This document shows positions 9,840 to 22,791 of a stretch of DNA of 64,000 nucleotides, piece after piece. The position numbers and the translations under genes were made by a program. The notes under the pieces were generated by a model that was not told the origin of the DNA, ran no database searches, and saw only the letters and a list, made by a program, of their open reading frames with translations. Where the stretch lies: assembly GCF_000749845.1 (NCBI RefSeq), contig NZ_JQHM01000003.1, positions 186,001-250,000 on the forward strand. The letters are read 5' to 3'. The DNA comes from Pectobacterium betavasculorum (GTDB lineage Bacteria > Pseudomonadota > Gammaproteobacteria > Enterobacterales > Enterobacteriaceae). Positions within the stretch are counted from its first letter, which is position 1. Each line of letters opens with the position of its first letter.

Positions 9840-10156
9840 TCGGTAACGAGCGTCATACTCTGGTTGGCGTCATCGGTGAGGATTTGTTGCGTAATGCAAA
9901 GCTCCCGGTGTTGCTGATGGTTGCTGTGCTGGTTTCTGCGGTCTTTGTGGTCACGACGGCGCACCGTACGCGCTTGCTGACAGCAGAACGCGAGCAGCTT
10001 CTACTGGAGCGTGATGCGTTGGATATTGAATGGCGAAATCTGATCCTGGAGGAAAACTCACTAGGGGATCATAGCCGCGTGGAGCGGATCGCGACGGAAA
10101 AACTGCAAATGGGGCACGTTGATCCGTCACAGGAAAACATTGTGGTTAAGCAATGA
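9836..10156 (+). CDS. ftsL: Cell division protein FtsL
   Basis: A small bitopic membrane protein of 106 residues: a short cytoplasmic N-terminus, one transmembrane helix (about residues 20–40), then a periplasmic coiled coil rich in leucine heptads ([20 protein letters not shown]...). It forms the FtsQLB complex that signals to FtsWI. It is about 15 residues shorter than E. coli FtsL (121). An in-frame stop at 9821–9823 shows that the N-terminal extension is truly absent here. The start overlaps the rsmH stop as ATGA. Confidence 0.94.
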   Translation: MIGNERHTLVGVIGEDLLRNAKLPVLLMVAVLVSAVFVVTTAHRTRLLTAEREQLLLERDALDIEWRNLILEENSLGDHSRVERIATEKLQMGHVDPSQENIVVKQ

Positions 10157-10179
10157 ACTAAATAGGCAACCAGCTAAGC

Positions 10180-11943
10180 ATGAAAGCAGCCCGTACAGGA
10201 AAGTTAAAACGCCAGGAAGATCAAGCCAGCTTTGTTAGCTGGCGTTTTGCGTTGCTTTGCGGCTGCATCCTGCTCGCGATGGTCGGCTTGATGGCTCGTG
10301 CGGCTTATCTCCAGGTCATCAACCCAGACAAATTAGTGCGCGAAGGGGATATGCGTTCCCTACGTGTACAAGAAGTGCCAACGGCGCGCGGCATGATAAG
10401 CGATCGCGCTGGTCGACCTTTGGCCGTCAGCGTACCGGTGAATGCTGTTTGGGCCGACCCAAAAGAAGTCAACGATCGTGGCGGCATTACGTTGGATACG
10501 CGCTGGAAAGCACTTTCTGATGCGCTCGATATCCCGTTAGATCAATTGTCAACCAAGATCAATGCTAACCCTAAAGGGCGCTTTGTTTATCTGGCGCGTC
10601 AGGTGAATCCGGCTATTGGCGAATACATCCATAAGCTGAAATTGCCGGGCATTAATCTGCGGCAGGAATCTCGCCGGTATTATCCTTCCGGACAAGTGAC
10701 CTCTCACCTTATCGGTTTCACCAATATCGATGGGCAAGGTATTGAAGGCGTAGAGAAAAGTTTTGACCGCTGGCTGACCGGGCAACCCGGCGAACGCACT
10801 GTACGTAAAGACCGGTTTGGCCGCGTGATTGAAGATATCTCCTCCGTTGACAGCCAGGCCGCACATAATCTGGCGCTCAGTATTGATGAACGGTTGCAGG
10901 CGCTGGTTTATCGTGAACTCAATAACGCCGTTGCTTTTAACAAAGCTGAGTCAGGAACGGCCGTACTGGTCGATGTGAATACTGGCGAAGTGTTGGCAAT
11001 GGCGAATAGCCCGTCATATAACCCGAACAATCTGTCGGGTACGCCACAAGACATTATGCGTAACCGCGCGATTACCGACATTTTCGAGCCCGGCTCTACC
11101 GTTAAACCTATGGTGGTGATGGCGGCGCTACAGCGCGGTGTCGTGAAAGAAAACAGTGTACTCAGCACCCTGCCGTATTACGTCAATGGTCATGAGATCA
11201 AAGATGTGGCGCGTTATAGCGAATTGACGCTGACGGGCGTGCTTCAGAAATCGAGTAACGTTGGTGTGTCTAAGCTGGCGTTAGCGATGCCTTCCTCTGC
11301 GCTTGTAGATGCTTACGCGCGCTTTGGATTAGGAAAAGCGACCAATTTGGGGTTGGTCGGAGAAAGTAGTGGCTTATACCCTCAAAAACAACGGTGGTCT
11401 GACATAGAGAGGGCCACCTTCTCTTTCGGCTATGGGCTGATGGTAACACCGTTACAGTTAGCGCGAGTCTACGCCACGATCGGCAGTTTCGGTATTTACC
11501 GTCCGCTGTCGATTACCAAGGTTGATCCACCCGTTCCAGGCGAGCGTGTTTTCTCTGAAGCGCTGGTGCGTTCCGTGGTGCACATGATGGAAAGCGTTGC
11601 GCTGCCCGGCGGCGGCGGTACGAAGGCGGCCATTAAAGGTTACCGCATTGCGATTAAAACCGGTACGGCCAAGAAGGTTGGCCCGGATGGCAAATACATC
11701 AACAAATATATTGCCTACACGGCAGGCGTGGCACCAGCCAGTAACCCCCGTTTTGCTTTGGTTGTTGTGATTAACGATCCGCAGGCAGGGAAGTATTATG
11801 GCGGTGCGGTTTCTGCGCCAATCTTTGGCGCCATTATGGGCGGCGTTCTACGCACGATGAATATCGAACCGGATGCGTTGCCGACAGGTGACAAAAACGA
11901 ATTTGTAATTAATAGAGAAGAGGGATCAGGTGGCAGATCGTAA
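10180..11943 (+). CDS. ftsI: Peptidoglycan transpeptidase FtsI (PBP3)
   Basis: The class B penicillin-binding protein that cross-links septal peptidoglycan; 587 residues (E. coli 588). It has a cytoplasmic N-terminus, a transmembrane helix around residues 22–42, a dimerisation/pedestal domain and the transpeptidase domain. The three catalytic motifs are complete: S306-TVK (active serine), S358-S-N and K493-T-G. Its 3' end overlaps the murE start by 14 bases. Confidence 0.97.
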   Translation: MKAARTGKLKRQEDQASFVSWRFALLCGCILLAMVGLMARAAYLQVINPDKLVREGDMRSLRVQEVPTARGMISDRAGRPLAVSVPVNAVWADPKEVNDRGGITLDTRWKALSDALDIPLDQLSTKINANPKGRFVYLARQVNPAIGEYIHKLKLPGINLRQESRRYYPSGQVTSHLIGFTNIDGQGIEGVEKSFDRWLTGQPGERTVRKDRFGRVIEDISSVDSQAAHNLALSIDERLQALVYRELNNAVAFNKAESGTAVLVDVNTGEVLAMANSPSYNPNNLSGTPQDIMRNRAITDIFEPGSTVKPMVVMAALQRGVVKENSVLSTLPYYVNGHEIKDVARYSELTLTGVLQKSSNVGVSKLALAMPSSALVDAYARFGLGKATNLGLVGESSGLYPQKQRWSDIERATFSFGYGLMVTPLQLARVYATIGSFGIYRPLSITKVDPPVPGERVFSEALVRSVVHMMESVALPGGGGTKAAIKGYRIAIKTGTAKKVGPDGKYINKYIAYTAGVAPASNPRFALVVVINDPQAGKYYGGAVSAPIFGAIMGGVLRTMNIEPDALPTGDKNEFVINREEGSGGRS

Positions 11944-13417
11944 TTTGCGCGATTTACTTGCGCCGTGGGTGCAAGACACCCCGGCGTGCGCGCTGCGGGA
12001 AATGACATTAGACAGCCGCGTCGCGGCTGCCGGGGATCTGTTTGTCGCGATTGTTGGGCACAAAGCAGATGGACGGCGCTATATTCCGCAGGCAATTGCG
12101 CAAGGCGTTGCAGCGATTGTTGCCGAAGCAGAAGGTGAAGCAGCTGATGGCACCGTTCGCGAAATGCATGGTGTACCAGTGATATATCTCAGCAACCTGA
12201 ACCAGCGGCTTTCCGCACTTGCAGGGCGTTTTTACCAGCAGCCTGCGGAAAAATTACAGCTGATTGGTGTAACGGGAACTAACGGAAAAACGACAACGAC
12301 TCAGCTTCTGGCGCAGTGGAGCCAGGAATTAGGCGAAACGAGTGCAGTGATGGGCACTGTCGGTAATGGCCTATTGGGTCAGGCGATTCCGACAGAAAAT
12401 ACGACGGGCTCCGCTGTCGATGTTCAGCAGGTACTGAGCCAACTGGCGGAACAAGGCGCGACGTTCGCCGCAATGGAAGTGTCCTCCCACGGTCTGGTGC
12501 AGCATCGTGTGGCTGCGTTGCCGTTCGCGGCGGCGGTGTTCACTAACCTGAGCCGCGATCATCTCGATTACCATGGCGATATGGAAAGTTACGAAGCGGC
12601 CAAATGGGCGCTGTTCTCCGAGCATCGCGTGGGGCAGATGGTTATCAATGCCGATGACGAGGTCGGGCTGCGCTGGTTGGCGAAGCTGCCGGATGCGGTT
12701 GCCGTCACGATGGAAAACAATCTTGTCCCCGGTTGCCGTGGGCGCTGGCTGAAAGCGACACAGATTGATTATCACGACAACGGTGCCACGGTTGCATTTG
12801 ATTCAAGTTGGGGACAGGGCGAAATTGAAAGCCGCCTTATGGGGGCGTTTAACGTCAGCAATATGCTGCTGGCACTGGCAACGCTGCTGTCTCTTGGCTA
12901 TCCGCTTGATAAATTGGTCATCGCCGGATCTCAACTGCAACCTGTATGCGGCCGTATGGAAGTTTTCCATGCTGAAGGAAAACCAACGGTCGTTGTTGAT
13001 TACGCCCATACGCCAGACGCGCTGGAAAAAGCGCTTGAAGCCGCGCGTTTGCACTGCCAGGGGAAACTCTGGTGCGTGTTTGGCTGTGGTGGCGATCGTG
13101 ATAAAGGTAAGCGCCCACTTATGGGCGGTATCGCAGAACAACTGGCTAACCGCGTTGTGGTTACCGATGATAACCCGCGCAGTGAAGAGCCTCAGGCAAT
13201 TGTTGCCGATATTCTCTCCGGGCTGCTGGATGCTGGGCGCGTTCAGGTGATTCACGGACGTGCTGAGGCAGTTACCAGCGCGATTATGCAGGCGCAGGAA
13301 AATGACGTGGTGCTGGTTGCGGGTAAAGGGCACGAAGACTACCAACTGGTGGGCAATCAGCGTCTCGATTATTCCGATCGCATCACCGTTGCCCGCTTGC
13401 TGGGGGTGATCGCATGA
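11930..13417 (+). CDS. murE: UDP-MurNAc-tripeptide synthetase (meso-DAP adding)
   Basis: A Mur ligase of 495 residues that adds meso-diaminopimelate to UDP-MurNAc-L-Ala-D-Glu. The ATP-binding TGTNGKT lies at residues 115–121. The DNPR motif at 414–417 is the signature for meso-DAP rather than lysine. Translation begins at a GTG inside the 3' end of ftsI, preceded by GAGGG. Its last 4 bases overlap murF. Confidence 0.97.
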   Translation: MADRNLRDLLAPWVQDTPACALREMTLDSRVAAAGDLFVAIVGHKADGRRYIPQAIAQGVAAIVAEAEGEAADGTVREMHGVPVIYLSNLNQRLSALAGRFYQQPAEKLQLIGVTGTNGKTTTTQLLAQWSQELGETSAVMGTVGNGLLGQAIPTENTTGSAVDVQQVLSQLAEQGATFAAMEVSSHGLVQHRVAALPFAAAVFTNLSRDHLDYHGDMESYEAAKWALFSEHRVGQMVINADDEVGLRWLAKLPDAVAVTMENNLVPGCRGRWLKATQIDYHDNGATVAFDSSWGQGEIESRLMGAFNVSNMLLALATLLSLGYPLDKLVIAGSQLQPVCGRMEVFHAEGKPTVVVDYAHTPDALEKALEAARLHCQGKLWCVFGCGGDRDKGKRPLMGGIAEQLANRVVVTDDNPRSEEPQAIVADILSGLLDAGRVQVIHGRAEAVTSAIMQAQENDVVLVAGKGHEDYQLVGNQRLDYSDRITVARLLGVIA

Positions 13418-14775
13418 TTCGCGTTTCTTTGCAGCAGCTTGCCACGGTGCTGAATGCGCAGCTGATTGGCGAAGATATTGATATTGAAGATGTTTCAACC
13501 GATACGCGTAAGCTGGCATCCGGCTGCCTGTTTGTTGCGCTGAAAGGCGAGAAATTCGATGCACATGATTACGCTGCTGATGCGGTAAAAGGCGGCGCGG
13601 CGGCTCTGTTGGTCAGTAAGCACTTACCTATCAATGTGCCGCAGTTGCTGGTGAGCGATACGCGTCTGGCGCTGGGGCAATTGGCTGCTTGGGTACGCCA
13701 GCAGTCAACAGCGCGCGTTGTCGCACTGACCGGCTCTTCCGGAAAAACCTCGGTTAAAGAGATGACAGCGGCGATTCTGCGCCAGTGTGGTTCTGTGCTG
13801 TATACCGCCGGTAACTTTAATAATGATATCGGTGTGCCGTTAACGCTGCTGCGTTTGACGGCGGAGCACCAGTTTGCAGTGATTGAATTAGGGGCGAATC
13901 ATATTGGTGAGATTGCCTATACCACCGATCTGGTCCGTCCGGAAAGCGCGCTGGTCAACAATCTGGCCGCCGCGCATCTGGAAGGTTTCGGTTCACTGGC
14001 TGGTGTGGCGCAGGCGAAAGGTGAGATTTTTTCTGGTTTGCCGGCAGACGGCGTCGCAATCGTGAATGCTGACAGTAACGATTTCCCGCACTGGCAGGTC
14101 ACATTGAATCATAAAACCGTCTGGCGTTTCTCGCCGCAGGCTGCTTGCGATATCGATTTTTTTGCCAGCGACGTAGACGTTTTGGCGCAAGGCACGCGTT
14201 TCATTCTGCATACACCGTTTGGTGAAACGCCGGTTCTGCTGCCTTTACCGGGTCGACATAACATTTCTAACGCACTGGCGGCGGCAGCGCTGGCAATGTC
14301 CGTCGGAGCGACGCTGGAAGCCGTTAAAGCCGGATTATCTCAGCTCCAGGCGGTGCCGGGGCGGCTGTTCCCGATAGCTTTGTCTGAAGGCAAGCTGCTG
14401 CTGGATGACAGCTACAACGCGAATGTCGGTTCAATGACGGCGGCGGCACAGGTGCTGGCAGAGATGCCAGGCTACCGTGTGATGGTTGTCGGTGATATGG
14501 GCGAGCTGGGGGATGAAGCCCCTGAGTGCCATCGTCAGGTGGGTGAAGCCGCACGTGTCGCGGGCATCGATCGCGTATTGAGTGTGGGAACGTTGAGTGA
14601 ATTGATCGGCACTGCCAGTGGCAATGGTGAGCATTTTCAGGATAAAGCCGCACTGGTTTCACGTTTGAAGGTGCTGATGTCAGAACATAACGTCATTAGC
14701 GTATTAGTCAAAGGCTCACGCAGTGCTGCGATGGAGCAGGTTGTACAGGCATTACAGGAGAATGCGCAATGTTAG
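13414..14775 (+). CDS. murF: UDP-MurNAc-pentapeptide synthetase (D-Ala-D-Ala adding)
   Basis: A Mur ligase of 453 residues that adds D-Ala-D-Ala to the UDP-MurNAc-tripeptide in the cytoplasm. The ATP-binding segment GSSGKT falls at residues 107–112, followed by the family middle-domain pieces [15 protein letters not shown] and [10 protein letters not shown]. The start overlaps murE as ATGA and the end overlaps mraY by 7 bases, so translation is coupled through this stretch. Confidence 0.96.
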   Translation: MIRVSLQQLATVLNAQLIGEDIDIEDVSTDTRKLASGCLFVALKGEKFDAHDYAADAVKGGAAALLVSKHLPINVPQLLVSDTRLALGQLAAWVRQQSTARVVALTGSSGKTSVKEMTAAILRQCGSVLYTAGNFNNDIGVPLTLLRLTAEHQFAVIELGANHIGEIAYTTDLVRPESALVNNLAAAHLEGFGSLAGVAQAKGEIFSGLPADGVAIVNADSNDFPHWQVTLNHKTVWRFSPQAACDIDFFASDVDVLAQGTRFILHTPFGETPVLLPLPGRHNISNALAAAALAMSVGATLEAVKAGLSQLQAVPGRLFPIALSEGKLLLDDSYNANVGSMTAAAQVLAEMPGYRVMVVGDMGELGDEAPECHRQVGEAARVAGIDRVLSVGTLSELIGTASGNGEHFQDKAALVSRLKVLMSEHNVISVLVKGSRSAAMEQVVQALQENAQC

Positions 14776-15851
14776 TATGGCTGGCCGAACATTTGGCCAA
14801 ACTTTATACCGGCTTTAACGTCTTTTCTTATTTGACGTTCCGCGCCATTGTCAGCCTGCTGACCGCATTGGTTATTTCCTTATGGATGGGGCCGCACATG
14901 ATTGCCTGGCTGCAACGTTTGCAGATTGGGCAGGTTGTGCGTAACGAAGGGCCGGAATCACATTTCAGCAAGCGCGGAACCCCGACGATGGGGGGCGTGA
15001 TGATCCTGGTGGCGATTATCGTTTCCGTTTTGATGTGGGCGAATTTGTCGAACCCGTATGTCTGGTGCGTACTGCTTGTACTCGCTGGCTATGGTGCAGT
15101 CGGTTTTGTTGATGATTATCGCAAAGTGGTTCGTAAAGATACCAAAGGGTTGATTGCCCGCTGGAAATATTTCTGGCAGTCGGTGATTGCGTTAGTGGTG
15201 GCTTTCACCATGTATTCCATCGGTAAAGATACGCCAGCTACGCAGCTTGTTGTACCGTTTTTCAAAGATGTGATGCCGCAATTGGGTCTGCTCTATGTTG
15301 CGCTGGCCTACTTTGTGATTGTCGGCACGAGTAATGCCGTAAACCTGACTGATGGTCTGGACGGGTTGGCAATCATGCCGACCGTGTTTGTTGCCGCTGG
15401 TTTTGCGCTGGTGGCGTGGGCAACAGGGAACATGAATTTTGCCGGTTATCTGCATATTCCGTATATCCGTCATGCCAGTGAACTGGTGATCGTCTGCACC
15501 GCGATTGTGGGCGCAGGGCTTGGTTTCCTGTGGTTTAACACCTATCCGGCGCAGGTCTTCATGGGTGACGTAGGTTCACTGGCGCTGGGCGGCGCGCTGG
15601 GGACTATCGCGGTGCTGCTGCGTCAGGAGTTTTTGTTAGTGATTATGGGTGGCGTGTTCGTGGTTGAAACGCTGTCGGTGATTCTGCAAGTTGGGTCCTT
15701 TAAGTTGCGTGGGCAGCGGATTTTCCGCATGGCACCGATTCACCATCATTATGAACTTAAGGGCTGGCCGGAACCGCGCGTGATTGTGCGCTTCTGGATT
15801 ATTTCATTGATGCTGGTGCTGATTGGCCTGGCAACGCTGAAGGTACGATAA
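14769..15851 (+). CDS. mraY: Phospho-MurNAc-pentapeptide translocase (lipid I synthase)
   Basis: A 360-residue integral membrane enzyme with about ten transmembrane helices that transfers phospho-MurNAc-pentapeptide to undecaprenyl phosphate. The D115-D116 pair in VDDYRK and the [10 protein letters not shown] loop are catalytic signatures. The histidine-rich [12 protein letters not shown] segment lies near the C-terminus. Same length as E. coli MraY. It is followed by murD after 3 bases. Confidence 0.97.
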   Translation: MLVWLAEHLAKLYTGFNVFSYLTFRAIVSLLTALVISLWMGPHMIAWLQRLQIGQVVRNEGPESHFSKRGTPTMGGVMILVAIIVSVLMWANLSNPYVWCVLLVLAGYGAVGFVDDYRKVVRKDTKGLIARWKYFWQSVIALVVAFTMYSIGKDTPATQLVVPFFKDVMPQLGLLYVALAYFVIVGTSNAVNLTDGLDGLAIMPTVFVAAGFALVAWATGNMNFAGYLHIPYIRHASELVIVCTAIVGAGLGFLWFNTYPAQVFMGDVGSLALGGALGTIAVLLRQEFLLVIMGGVFVVETLSVILQVGSFKLRGQRIFRMAPIHHHYELKGWPEPRVIVRFWIISLMLVLIGLATLKVR

Positions 15852-15854
15852 GAC

Positions 15855-17171
15855 ATGGTGGACTATCAGGGTAAAAAAATCGTCATTATCGGGTTGGGGC
15901 TGACCGGGCTCTCCTGTGTCGATTTCTTTCTCACGCGTGGTGTGGTGCCGCACGTGGTGGATACCCGTATCAGTCCGCCTGGTCTGGATAAGCTGCCGGA
16001 ACAGGTAGAACGCCATCTTGGTAGCCTGAATGAAGACTGGCTGATGAATGCAGATTTGATCGTCGCCAGCCCCGGTGTCGCGCTGGCGACGCCGATTCTG
16101 TGTGATGCAGCCGACGCTGACATTGAGATTGTTGGTGATATCGAACTGTTCTGCCGTGAAGCTCAAGCACCGATTGTGGCGATTACCGGATCTAACGGTA
16201 AAAGCACGGTGACGATGCTGGTCGGTGAAATGGCGCGTGCCGCAGGCTGGCAGGTTGGCGTTGGTGGCAATATTGGCCTACCCGCGCTGCAACTGCTAGA
16301 GCATCCCGCTCAGCTTTATGTACTGGAGTTGTCGAGTTTCCAACTGGAAACGACGAGTAGCCTGCACGCTGCTGCGGCAACCATTCTGAACGTGACGGAA
16401 GATCACACCAACCGTTACCCGTTTGGTCTACAACAATATCGGGCAGCAAAATTGCGTATTTATGAAAACGCAGATTTGTGTGTTGTGAATGCTGACGATG
16501 CATTAACCATGCCGGTGCGCGGTGCGGATGCACGCTGCCGCAGTTTTGGTGTCGATGTGGGCGATTATCACCTTAACCGCCAGCAGGGAGAAACCTGGCT
16601 GCGCGTGGACGGTGAACGTGTTCTCAACACCCGTGAAATCAAGCTTGTCGGGCAGCACAATTATACGAACGCATTGGCAGCGCTGGCGCTGGCGGATGCA
16701 GTGAAGGTTCCGCGCGCGTCTGCACTGACGGCGTTGACGTCATTTACCGGGCTGCCGCACCGTTTTCAAATGGCCTTTGAGCGCAACGGTGTGCGGTGGA
16801 TCAATGATTCTAAAGCCACCAATGTGGGCAGCACCGAGGCCGCATTGAGCGGTTTGGCGGTAGACGGCACGCTACACCTGTTGTTAGGCGGTGACGGTAA
16901 ATCTGCCGACTTCTCGCCACTGGTACCGTATTTACAGGGTGAGCATATTCATTTGTATTGCTTTGGTCGCGACGGACAGCAGTTGGCTGCACTGCGCCCG
17001 GAAATTTCCGAACAGACAGAAACGATGGAACAAGCAATGCACATCATTGCTGAGCGCGTTAAGCCGGGCGATATGGTGTTGCTGTCGCCAGCCTGCGCAA
17101 GCCTGGATCAGTTCCGCAGTTTTGAACAGCGCGGCGATGAGTTTGCTCGTCTGGCAGAGGAGTTAGGCTGA
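15855..17171 (+). CDS. murD: UDP-MurNAc-L-alanine:D-glutamate ligase
   Basis: A 438-residue Mur ligase that adds D-glutamate to UDP-MurNAc-L-Ala. The N-terminal dinucleotide-like fold begins [14 protein letters not shown]; the ATP loop TGSNGKST is at residues 111–118; the C-terminal [11 protein letters not shown] segment is typical. The stop shares one base with the ftsW ATG (TGATG). Confidence 0.96.
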   Translation: MVDYQGKKIVIIGLGLTGLSCVDFFLTRGVVPHVVDTRISPPGLDKLPEQVERHLGSLNEDWLMNADLIVASPGVALATPILCDAADADIEIVGDIELFCREAQAPIVAITGSNGKSTVTMLVGEMARAAGWQVGVGGNIGLPALQLLEHPAQLYVLELSSFQLETTSSLHAAAATILNVTEDHTNRYPFGLQQYRAAKLRIYENADLCVVNADDALTMPVRGADARCRSFGVDVGDYHLNRQQGETWLRVDGERVLNTREIKLVGQHNYTNALAALALADAVKVPRASALTALTSFTGLPHRFQMAFERNGVRWINDSKATNVGSTEAALSGLAVDGTLHLLLGGDGKSADFSPLVPYLQGEHIHLYCFGRDGQQLAALRPEISEQTETMEQAMHIIAERVKPGDMVLLSPACASLDQFRSFEQRGDEFARLAEELG

Positions 17172-18373
17172 TGCGCTTCTTCGGGCTGGCGTTTATTGAA
17201 CGCATCAAAAACTGGGTTATGGGAACGCGTGAAAGCGATACGCTCAGCATCGTTCTGTACGATAGAACGCTGGTGTGGTTGACGCTTGGGCTGGCCGTGA
17301 TTGGTTTTGTGATGGTGACGTCGGCTTCCATGCCAGTTGGGCAGCGCCTTGCCAGCGACCCGTTTTTATTTGCGAAGCGTGATGCGATCTATCTGGGGTT
17401 GGCATTTGGTTTGTCGTTAATCACCCTGCGCGTCCCGATGGAGATATGGCAACGTTACAGCCCGGTACTGCTCTTGCTCGCCATGGTTATGCTGCTGGTC
17501 GTACTCGTAGTGGGAAGTTCGGTCAATGGCGCATCGCGCTGGATTTCACTGGGACCATTGCGTATTCAGCCTGCTGAATTATCCAAACTGGCGCTGTTTT
17601 GCTACCTGTCTAGTTACATGGTGCGCAAGGTTGAAGAAGTCCGAAATAACTTCTGGGGCTTTTGCAAACCGATGGGCGTGATGGTGGTGTTGGCGGTGCT
17701 GTTACTGGCCCAGCCTGACCTCGGTACGGTGGTTGTGCTGTTTATTACGACGTTGGCGATGTTGTTTCTGGCCGGAGCCAAGATGTGGCAGTTTCTGGCA
17801 ATCATTGGTTCCGGCGGGTTTGCTGTTGGCCTGTTGATTGTGGCTGAACCTTACCGTATGCGACGTGTGACGTCTTTCTGGAACCCGTGGGAAGATCCGT
17901 TCGGCGACGGCTACCAGTTAACACAATCTCTGATGGCGTTTGGGCGCGGTGAATTCTGGGGACAGGGGCTGGGAAATTCAGTGCAGAAACTGGAATATTT
18001 GCCGGAAGCGCATACCGATTTCATTTTCTCTATTTTAGGTGAGGAACTCGGCTATATCGGTGTGGTTTTAGCGTTGTTAATGATATTCTTCGTCGCTTTT
18101 CGCGCGATGTCTATTGGAAAGCGGGCGCTGGAGATCGATCAGCGCTTTTCGGGCTTTCTGGCCTGTTCGATCGGCGTTTGGTTCAGCTTTCAAACGCTGG
18201 TGAACGTTGGCGCGGCGGCGGGAATGCTGCCGACGAAAGGGTTAACGCTACCGCTGATCAGCTACGGTGGTTCCAGTTTGCTGATTATGTCGACGGCGAT
18301 TGTGTTGCTGTTACGCATTGATTTTGAAACGCGTCTGACGAAAGCGCAGGCGTTTACGAGAGGTGCCCGATGA
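17171..18373 (+). CDS. ftsW: SEDS-family septal glycosyltransferase FtsW
   Basis: A polytopic protein of 400 residues with about ten membrane segments. As a SEDS glycosyltransferase it polymerises septal peptidoglycan with FtsI. Family signatures include [18 protein letters not shown] and the C-terminal [10 protein letters not shown]. Translation begins on the last base of murD, and the 3' end overlaps murG by 4 bases. Confidence 0.96.
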   Translation: MRFFGLAFIERIKNWVMGTRESDTLSIVLYDRTLVWLTLGLAVIGFVMVTSASMPVGQRLASDPFLFAKRDAIYLGLAFGLSLITLRVPMEIWQRYSPVLLLLAMVMLLVVLVVGSSVNGASRWISLGPLRIQPAELSKLALFCYLSSYMVRKVEEVRNNFWGFCKPMGVMVVLAVLLLAQPDLGTVVVLFITTLAMLFLAGAKMWQFLAIIGSGGFAVGLLIVAEPYRMRRVTSFWNPWEDPFGDGYQLTQSLMAFGRGEFWGQGLGNSVQKLEYLPEAHTDFIFSILGEELGYIGVVLALLMIFFVAFRAMSIGKRALEIDQRFSGFLACSIGVWFSFQTLVNVGAAAGMLPTKGLTLPLISYGGSSLLIMSTAIVLLLRIDFETRLTKAQAFTRGAR

Positions 18374-19461
18374 GTGGCGAAGGCAAGCGTTTGATGGTGA
18401 TGGCGGGTGGCACGGGCGGCCATGTCTTCCCCGGGTTGGCGGTTGCTCATCACCTGATGGCGCAGGGCTGGCAGGTTCGCTGGTTAGGTACGGCGGATCG
18501 TATGGAAGCCGATTTGGTGCCTAAGCACGGTATCGAAATTGACTTTATCCGCATTTCTGGCTTGCGTGGTAAAGGCATTCGGGCGCAGTTAAGCGCACCG
18601 ATCCGTATTTTTCAGGCAGTGCGCCAGGCGCGGGCGATTATGCGCCGTTACCAGCCTGATGTGGTGCTGGGGATGGGCGGTTACGTTTCCGGCCCCGGCG
18701 GTCTGGCTGCCTGGCTGTGTGGCATTCCAGTCGTACTGCATGAGCAGAACGGTATTGCAGGATTGACCAATCGCTGGTTATCCCATATCGCCAAAAAAGT
18801 ATTGCAGGCATTTCCGGGCGCGTTTCCCAAAGCGGATGTCGTAGGTAACCCGGTAAGAACTGATGTTCTGGCGTTGCCTGCGCCGGAAATACGATTAGCC
18901 GATCGCTCAGGCCCTGTGAGGGTGCTGGTTGTTGGCGGCAGTCAGGGGGCTAGGGTGCTGAACCAAACGCTGCCCGACGTGGCAGCAAAGTTGGGCGACC
19001 GTGTGACGATTTGGCATCAGGTCGGTAAAGGTGCGCTATCAACCGTTCAGCAGGCTTATCAGGATGCAGGGCCGACGCAGCACAAGATTACTGAGTTTAT
19101 TGATGACATGGCAGCAGCCTACGCGTGGGCGGATGTTGTGGTGTGCCGTTCCGGCGCATTGACCGTCAGTGAAATTGCAGCAGCAGGTCTACCCGCGCTG
19201 TTTGTCCCGTTTCAGCATAAAGATCGGCAGCAGTACTGGAATGCGCTGCCGTTGGAAAAGGCCGGTGCAGCAAAAATTATTGAGCAACCACAGTTCAGTG
19301 TGGCGGCCGTCAGCGAGGTGTTGTCCGGTTGGGATCGCACAACCTTGCTGACCATGGCGCAAAAAGCCCGCGCAGTGGCGATTCCAGATGCAACCGAACG
19401 GGTTGCAGCGGAAGTCAGTGCAGCGGCAGGCAGTCGGGCCACTCATGTGGCTCATGGTTAA
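18370..19461 (+). CDS. murG: Lipid II synthase, UDP-GlcNAc transferase
   Basis: A 363-residue GT28 glycosyltransferase that adds GlcNAc to lipid I on the inner face of the cytoplasmic membrane. The glycine-rich loops [14 protein letters not shown] (residues 13–26) and [12 protein letters not shown] are present, as is the UDP-GlcNAc-binding [23 protein letters not shown]. It overlaps ftsW (ATGA). A 61-base gap follows before murC, the longest in this part of the cluster. Confidence 0.96.
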   Translation: MSGEGKRLMVMAGGTGGHVFPGLAVAHHLMAQGWQVRWLGTADRMEADLVPKHGIEIDFIRISGLRGKGIRAQLSAPIRIFQAVRQARAIMRRYQPDVVLGMGGYVSGPGGLAAWLCGIPVVLHEQNGIAGLTNRWLSHIAKKVLQAFPGAFPKADVVGNPVRTDVLALPAPEIRLADRSGPVRVLVVGGSQGARVLNQTLPDVAAKLGDRVTIWHQVGKGALSTVQQAYQDAGPTQHKITEFIDDMAAAYAWADVVVCRSGALTVSEIAAAGLPALFVPFQHKDRQQYWNALPLEKAGAAKIIEQPQFSVAAVSEVLSGWDRTTLLTMAQKARAVAIPDATERVAAEVSAAAGSRATHVAHG

Positions 19462-19522
19462 TTAATACAACGTTGTCGGCAGAAGGCTGTGCGACGACGC
19501 TATAAGGTAGCGATAGAATAAA

Positions 19523-20983
19523 GTGAATACTCAACAACTGGCGAAACTACGTTCAATCGTGCCCGAGATGCATCGCGTTCGGCACATCCACTTTGTCGGC
19601 ATCGGCGGTGCTGGCATGGGTGGTATCGCCGAAGTGTTGGCCAACGAAGGTTATGAGATTAGCGGTTCCGATTTGGCACCGAATGCGGTGACGCAACAGT
19701 TGACCGGACTTGGTGCGCAGATTTATTTCCACCACCGTGCAGAGAATGTTCTGAACGCCAGTGTGGTTGTGGTGTCGAGTGCGATTACTGCGGATAACCC
19801 TGAGATTGTCGCCGCGCATGACGCACGTATTCCAGTGATCCGTCGTGCCGAAATGTTGGCGGAACTGATGCGTTTTCGTCACGGTATTGCGATCGCGGGT
19901 ACGCACGGTAAGACGACTACTACAGCGATGGTCACCAGTATTTACGCGGAAGCGGGATTGGACCCTACGTTTGTGAATGGTGGGTTGGTTAAAGCGGCGG
20001 GAACGCATGCGCGTTTGGGCTCAAGCCGTTACCTGATTGCAGAAGCCGATGAAAGCGATGCGTCTTTCCTGCATTTGCAGCCGATGGTGGCGATTGTGAC
20101 CAATATTGAAGCCGATCATATGGACACTTATCAGGGTGATTTTGAGAATCTGAAGCAGACATTCATCAATTTCCTGCACAATTTGCCGTTCTACGGCCAG
20201 GCAGTGATGTGTATTGATGACGCGGTAATCCGCGAGCTTCTGCCACGCGTTGGTCGTCATATCACCACATATGGCTTTAGTGACGATGCGGATGTCCGCG
20301 TTGCCGGATATCACCAGACTGGCGCGCAAGGACATTTTACTCTGGAGAGGAAAGACAAACCGCTGCTAAACGTCACGCTGAATGCGCCGGGTCGTCACAA
20401 TGCGCTTAACGCGGCGGCGGCGGTTGCTGTAGCGACTGATGAAGGCATTGATGACGAAGCGATTTTACGTGCGCTTGAGCGTTTTCAGGGCACGGGACGT
20501 CGCTTTGATTTCCTCGGCGAGTACCCGCTTGAACTGGTGAATGGGCAAAGCGGTACGGCGATGTTGGTGGATGATTACGGCCACCACCCAACGGAAGTCG
20601 ATGCCACGATTAAAGCTGCCCGTGCCGGTTGGCCGGATAAACGGCTGGTTATGATTTTTCAGCCGCATCGCTATACGCGAACCCGCGATTTGTATGACGA
20701 TTTCGCACACGTGTTATCGCAAGTTGACGTGCTACTGATGCTGGATGTGTATTCCGCAGGAGAATCGCCGATTCCGGGCGCGGACAGCCGTTCTCTGTGC
20801 CGCACGATTCGCGGGAGAGGTAAGATTGATCCGATTCTGGTGACAGATGTGGATACTTTACCGGAACTGTTGTCACAGGCGCTGCAAGGTGAAGACCTTA
20901 TTTTGGTTCAGGGAGCCGGCAACATCGGTAAACTGGCACGTAAACTGGCTGACTCCAGATTACAGCCGCAGATAAGTGAATGA
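19523..20983 (+). CDS. murC: UDP-MurNAc:L-alanine ligase
   Basis: A 486-residue Mur ligase that begins the peptide stem by adding L-alanine. The N-terminal [17 protein letters not shown] and the ATP loop GTHGKT (residues 126–131) are diagnostic. Translation starts at GTG; the family N-terminus [16 protein letters not shown] matches E. coli from this codon. The end is separated from ddlB by 8 bases if ddlB starts at its second ATG. Confidence 0.96.
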   Translation: MNTQQLAKLRSIVPEMHRVRHIHFVGIGGAGMGGIAEVLANEGYEISGSDLAPNAVTQQLTGLGAQIYFHHRAENVLNASVVVVSSAITADNPEIVAAHDARIPVIRRAEMLAELMRFRHGIAIAGTHGKTTTTAMVTSIYAEAGLDPTFVNGGLVKAAGTHARLGSSRYLIAEADESDASFLHLQPMVAIVTNIEADHMDTYQGDFENLKQTFINFLHNLPFYGQAVMCIDDAVIRELLPRVGRHITTYGFSDDADVRVAGYHQTGAQGHFTLERKDKPLLNVTLNAPGRHNALNAAAAVAVATDEGIDDEAILRALERFQGTGRRFDFLGEYPLELVNGQSGTAMLVDDYGHHPTEVDATIKAARAGWPDKRLVMIFQPHRYTRTRDLYDDFAHVLSQVDVLLMLDVYSAGESPIPGADSRSLCRTIRGRGKIDPILVTDVDTLPELLSQALQGEDLILVQGAGNIGKLARKLADSRLQPQISE

Positions 20984-20991
20984 GGAACATC

Positions 20992-21912
20992 ATGACTGAG
21001 AAAGTTGCTGTATTGCTTGGTGGAACCTCTGCCGAACGTGAAGTGTCGTTACTTTCCGGTCAGGCGGTTTTGGCTGGCCTGAAAGAGGCGGGCGTCAATG
21101 CGCATGCGGTCGATACCCGTGACTTCCCTGTGACGAAGTTGAAGGAAGAGGACTTTACCCGCGTTTTTATCGCCTTGCACGGTCGTGGTGGTGAAGATGG
21201 TACATTGCAGGGCGTCCTGGAGTTTCTGGAACTGCCCTATACCGGCAGCGGCGTTATGGCATCCGCACTGACGATGGATAAACGCCGGACTAAACAGGTA
21301 TGGCAAGCGGTGGGGTTGCCAGTGTCGCCATATGTGGCGCTGGATCGTCGCCAATATTCAGAGACGGCAGCAAATGTATTGCTGGCGCAGTTCACCCACC
21401 TCGGGCTGCCGTTGATCGTCAAGCCAAGCCGTGAAGGTTCCAGTGTTGGCATGAGCAAAGTCAATTCGCTTAGCGAACTGCCAGTAGCACTGGAAGAAGC
21501 ATTCCGCCACGATGACGATGTTCTGGTCGAGAAATGGCTGAGTGGCCCAGAGTATACGGTTGCTATTCTGGGTGATGAGGTATTGCCTTCTATTCGTATT
21601 CAGCCTGCGGGTACGTTTTACGATTATGAAGCGAAGTATTTATCGGATGATACACAGTATTTCTGTCCAAGTGGTTTGTCGGATGAGCAAGAGCAAGCAT
21701 TAGCTGTGTTGGCAATGGAGGCTTATCGTGCGGTGGATTGCAGCGGATGGGGACGCGTCGATTTTATGCTGGATAGCGACGGCGTTTTTTATCTGCTTGA
21801 GGTAAATACCTCTCCGGGGATGACGAGCCACAGTCTGGTTCCTATGGCGGCGCGTCAACGCGGGCTGACATTCTCGCAACTGGTTGTGAAAATTTTGGAG
21901 CTCGCTGGCTAA
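20992..21912 (+). CDS. ddlB: D-alanine:D-alanine ligase B
   Basis: An ATP-grasp enzyme of 306 residues, the same length as E. coli DdlB, that makes the D-Ala-D-Ala dipeptide used by Mur[21 protein letters not shown] is the typical opening. [13 protein letters not shown] and [13 protein letters not shown] are ATP and metal-binding segments. The ATG at 20992 was preferred to one four codons earlier because it has GAGGA at proper spacing and matches the family start. Confidence 0.96.
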   Translation: MTEKVAVLLGGTSAEREVSLLSGQAVLAGLKEAGVNAHAVDTRDFPVTKLKEEDFTRVFIALHGRGGEDGTLQGVLEFLELPYTGSGVMASALTMDKRRTKQVWQAVGLPVSPYVALDRRQYSETAANVLLAQFTHLGLPLIVKPSREGSSVGMSKVNSLSELPVALEEAFRHDDDVLVEKWLSGPEYTVAILGDEVLPSIRIQPAGTFYDYEAKYLSDDTQYFCPSGLSDEQEQALAVLAMEAYRAVDCSGWGRVDFMLDSDGVFYLLEVNTSPGMTSHSLVPMAARQRGLTFSQLVVKILELAG

Positions 21913-21913
21913 T

Positions 21914-22738
21914 ATGTCGCAGGCAGCGCTGAATACACGCGGACGAGAGCCTGAAACGAAAGGAACACGTCGCAGTAATGGAGGCCAATTGGCAGGAATA
22001 ATTTTCCTGCTGATGGTGATAGGGACGATTGTCTGGGGAAGCTGGATGGTGGTCGAGTGGATGAAAGATGCCAGCCGATTACCACTCTCCCGTATGGCAG
22101 TAACAGGGGAAAGGCAGTACACCACCAACGACGATATCCGTCAGGCAATTTTGTCGTTGGGGGCGCCGGGAACGTTCATGACACAGGATGTGAACGTGAT
22201 CCAACAACAGATCGAGCGTCTGTCGTGGATAAAACAGGCCAGCGTACGTAAGCAGTGGCCGGACGAATTAAAGATTCATCTGGTTGAATATGTTCCGGTT
22301 GCGCGTTGGAATGATCAACTGATGGTTGATGCGGAAGGAAATTCGTTCAGTGTACCTGCCGAACGCATTGGTAATCGTAAGATGCCGCTGTTATATGGCC
22401 CTGAAGGTACTGAGTCAGAAGTGTTGGAAGGCTATAGGGCAATGAATCAGACACTGGCTGCCGGCAAGTTTACGTTAAAAATGGTGGCGATGAGTGCGCG
22501 GCACTCGTGGCAACTAGGATTAGATGATGATACCCGCCTTGAATTGGGGCGGGACGATAGAGCCAAACGTCTGCAACGCTTTATCGAGCTGTATCCGCTG
22601 TTGCAGCGGCAAGCTCAGAGCGAAAACAAGCGTATCAGCCATGTGGACTTGCGTTATGACAGCGGGGCCGCGATAGGCTGGGCTCCAGCCTTGCTTGATC
22701 AACAAAATGTTGATCGGCAACGAGTTGGTCAGCAATAA
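21914..22738 (+). CDS. ftsQ: Cell division protein FtsQ (tail shortened by early stop)
   Basis: A bitopic division protein of 274 residues: cytoplasmic N-terminus, one transmembrane helix (about residues 27–48), a POTRA domain (from [14 protein letters not shown]) and a beta domain ending [15 protein letters not shown]. It recruits FtsL and FtsB to the septum. The C-terminal tail is unusual: after GWAP it consists of degenerate 15-base repeats, and the frame hits TAA at 22736. Beyond it the same frame continues for 18 codons (QQQNSNQKQTQAKQQ) to a TGA that overlaps the ftsA ATG, just as the E. coli gene ends. The conserved folded domains are complete, so the protein is probably functional. 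Confidence 0.93.
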   Translation: MSQAALNTRGREPETKGTRRSNGGQLAGIIFLLMVIGTIVWGSWMVVEWMKDASRLPLSRMAVTGERQYTTNDDIRQAILSLGAPGTFMTQDVNVIQQQIERLSWIKQASVRKQWPDELKIHLVEYVPVARWNDQLMVDAEGNSFSVPAERIGNRKMPLLYGPEGTESEVLEGYRAMNQTLAAGKFTLKMVAMSARHSWQLGLDDDTRLELGRDDRAKRLQRFIELYPLLQRQAQSENKRISHVDLRYDSGAAIGWAPALLDQQNVDRQRVGQQ

Positions 22739-22791
22739 GACATTGATCAGCAACAGAACAGTAACCAGAAACAGACACAGGCTAAACAACA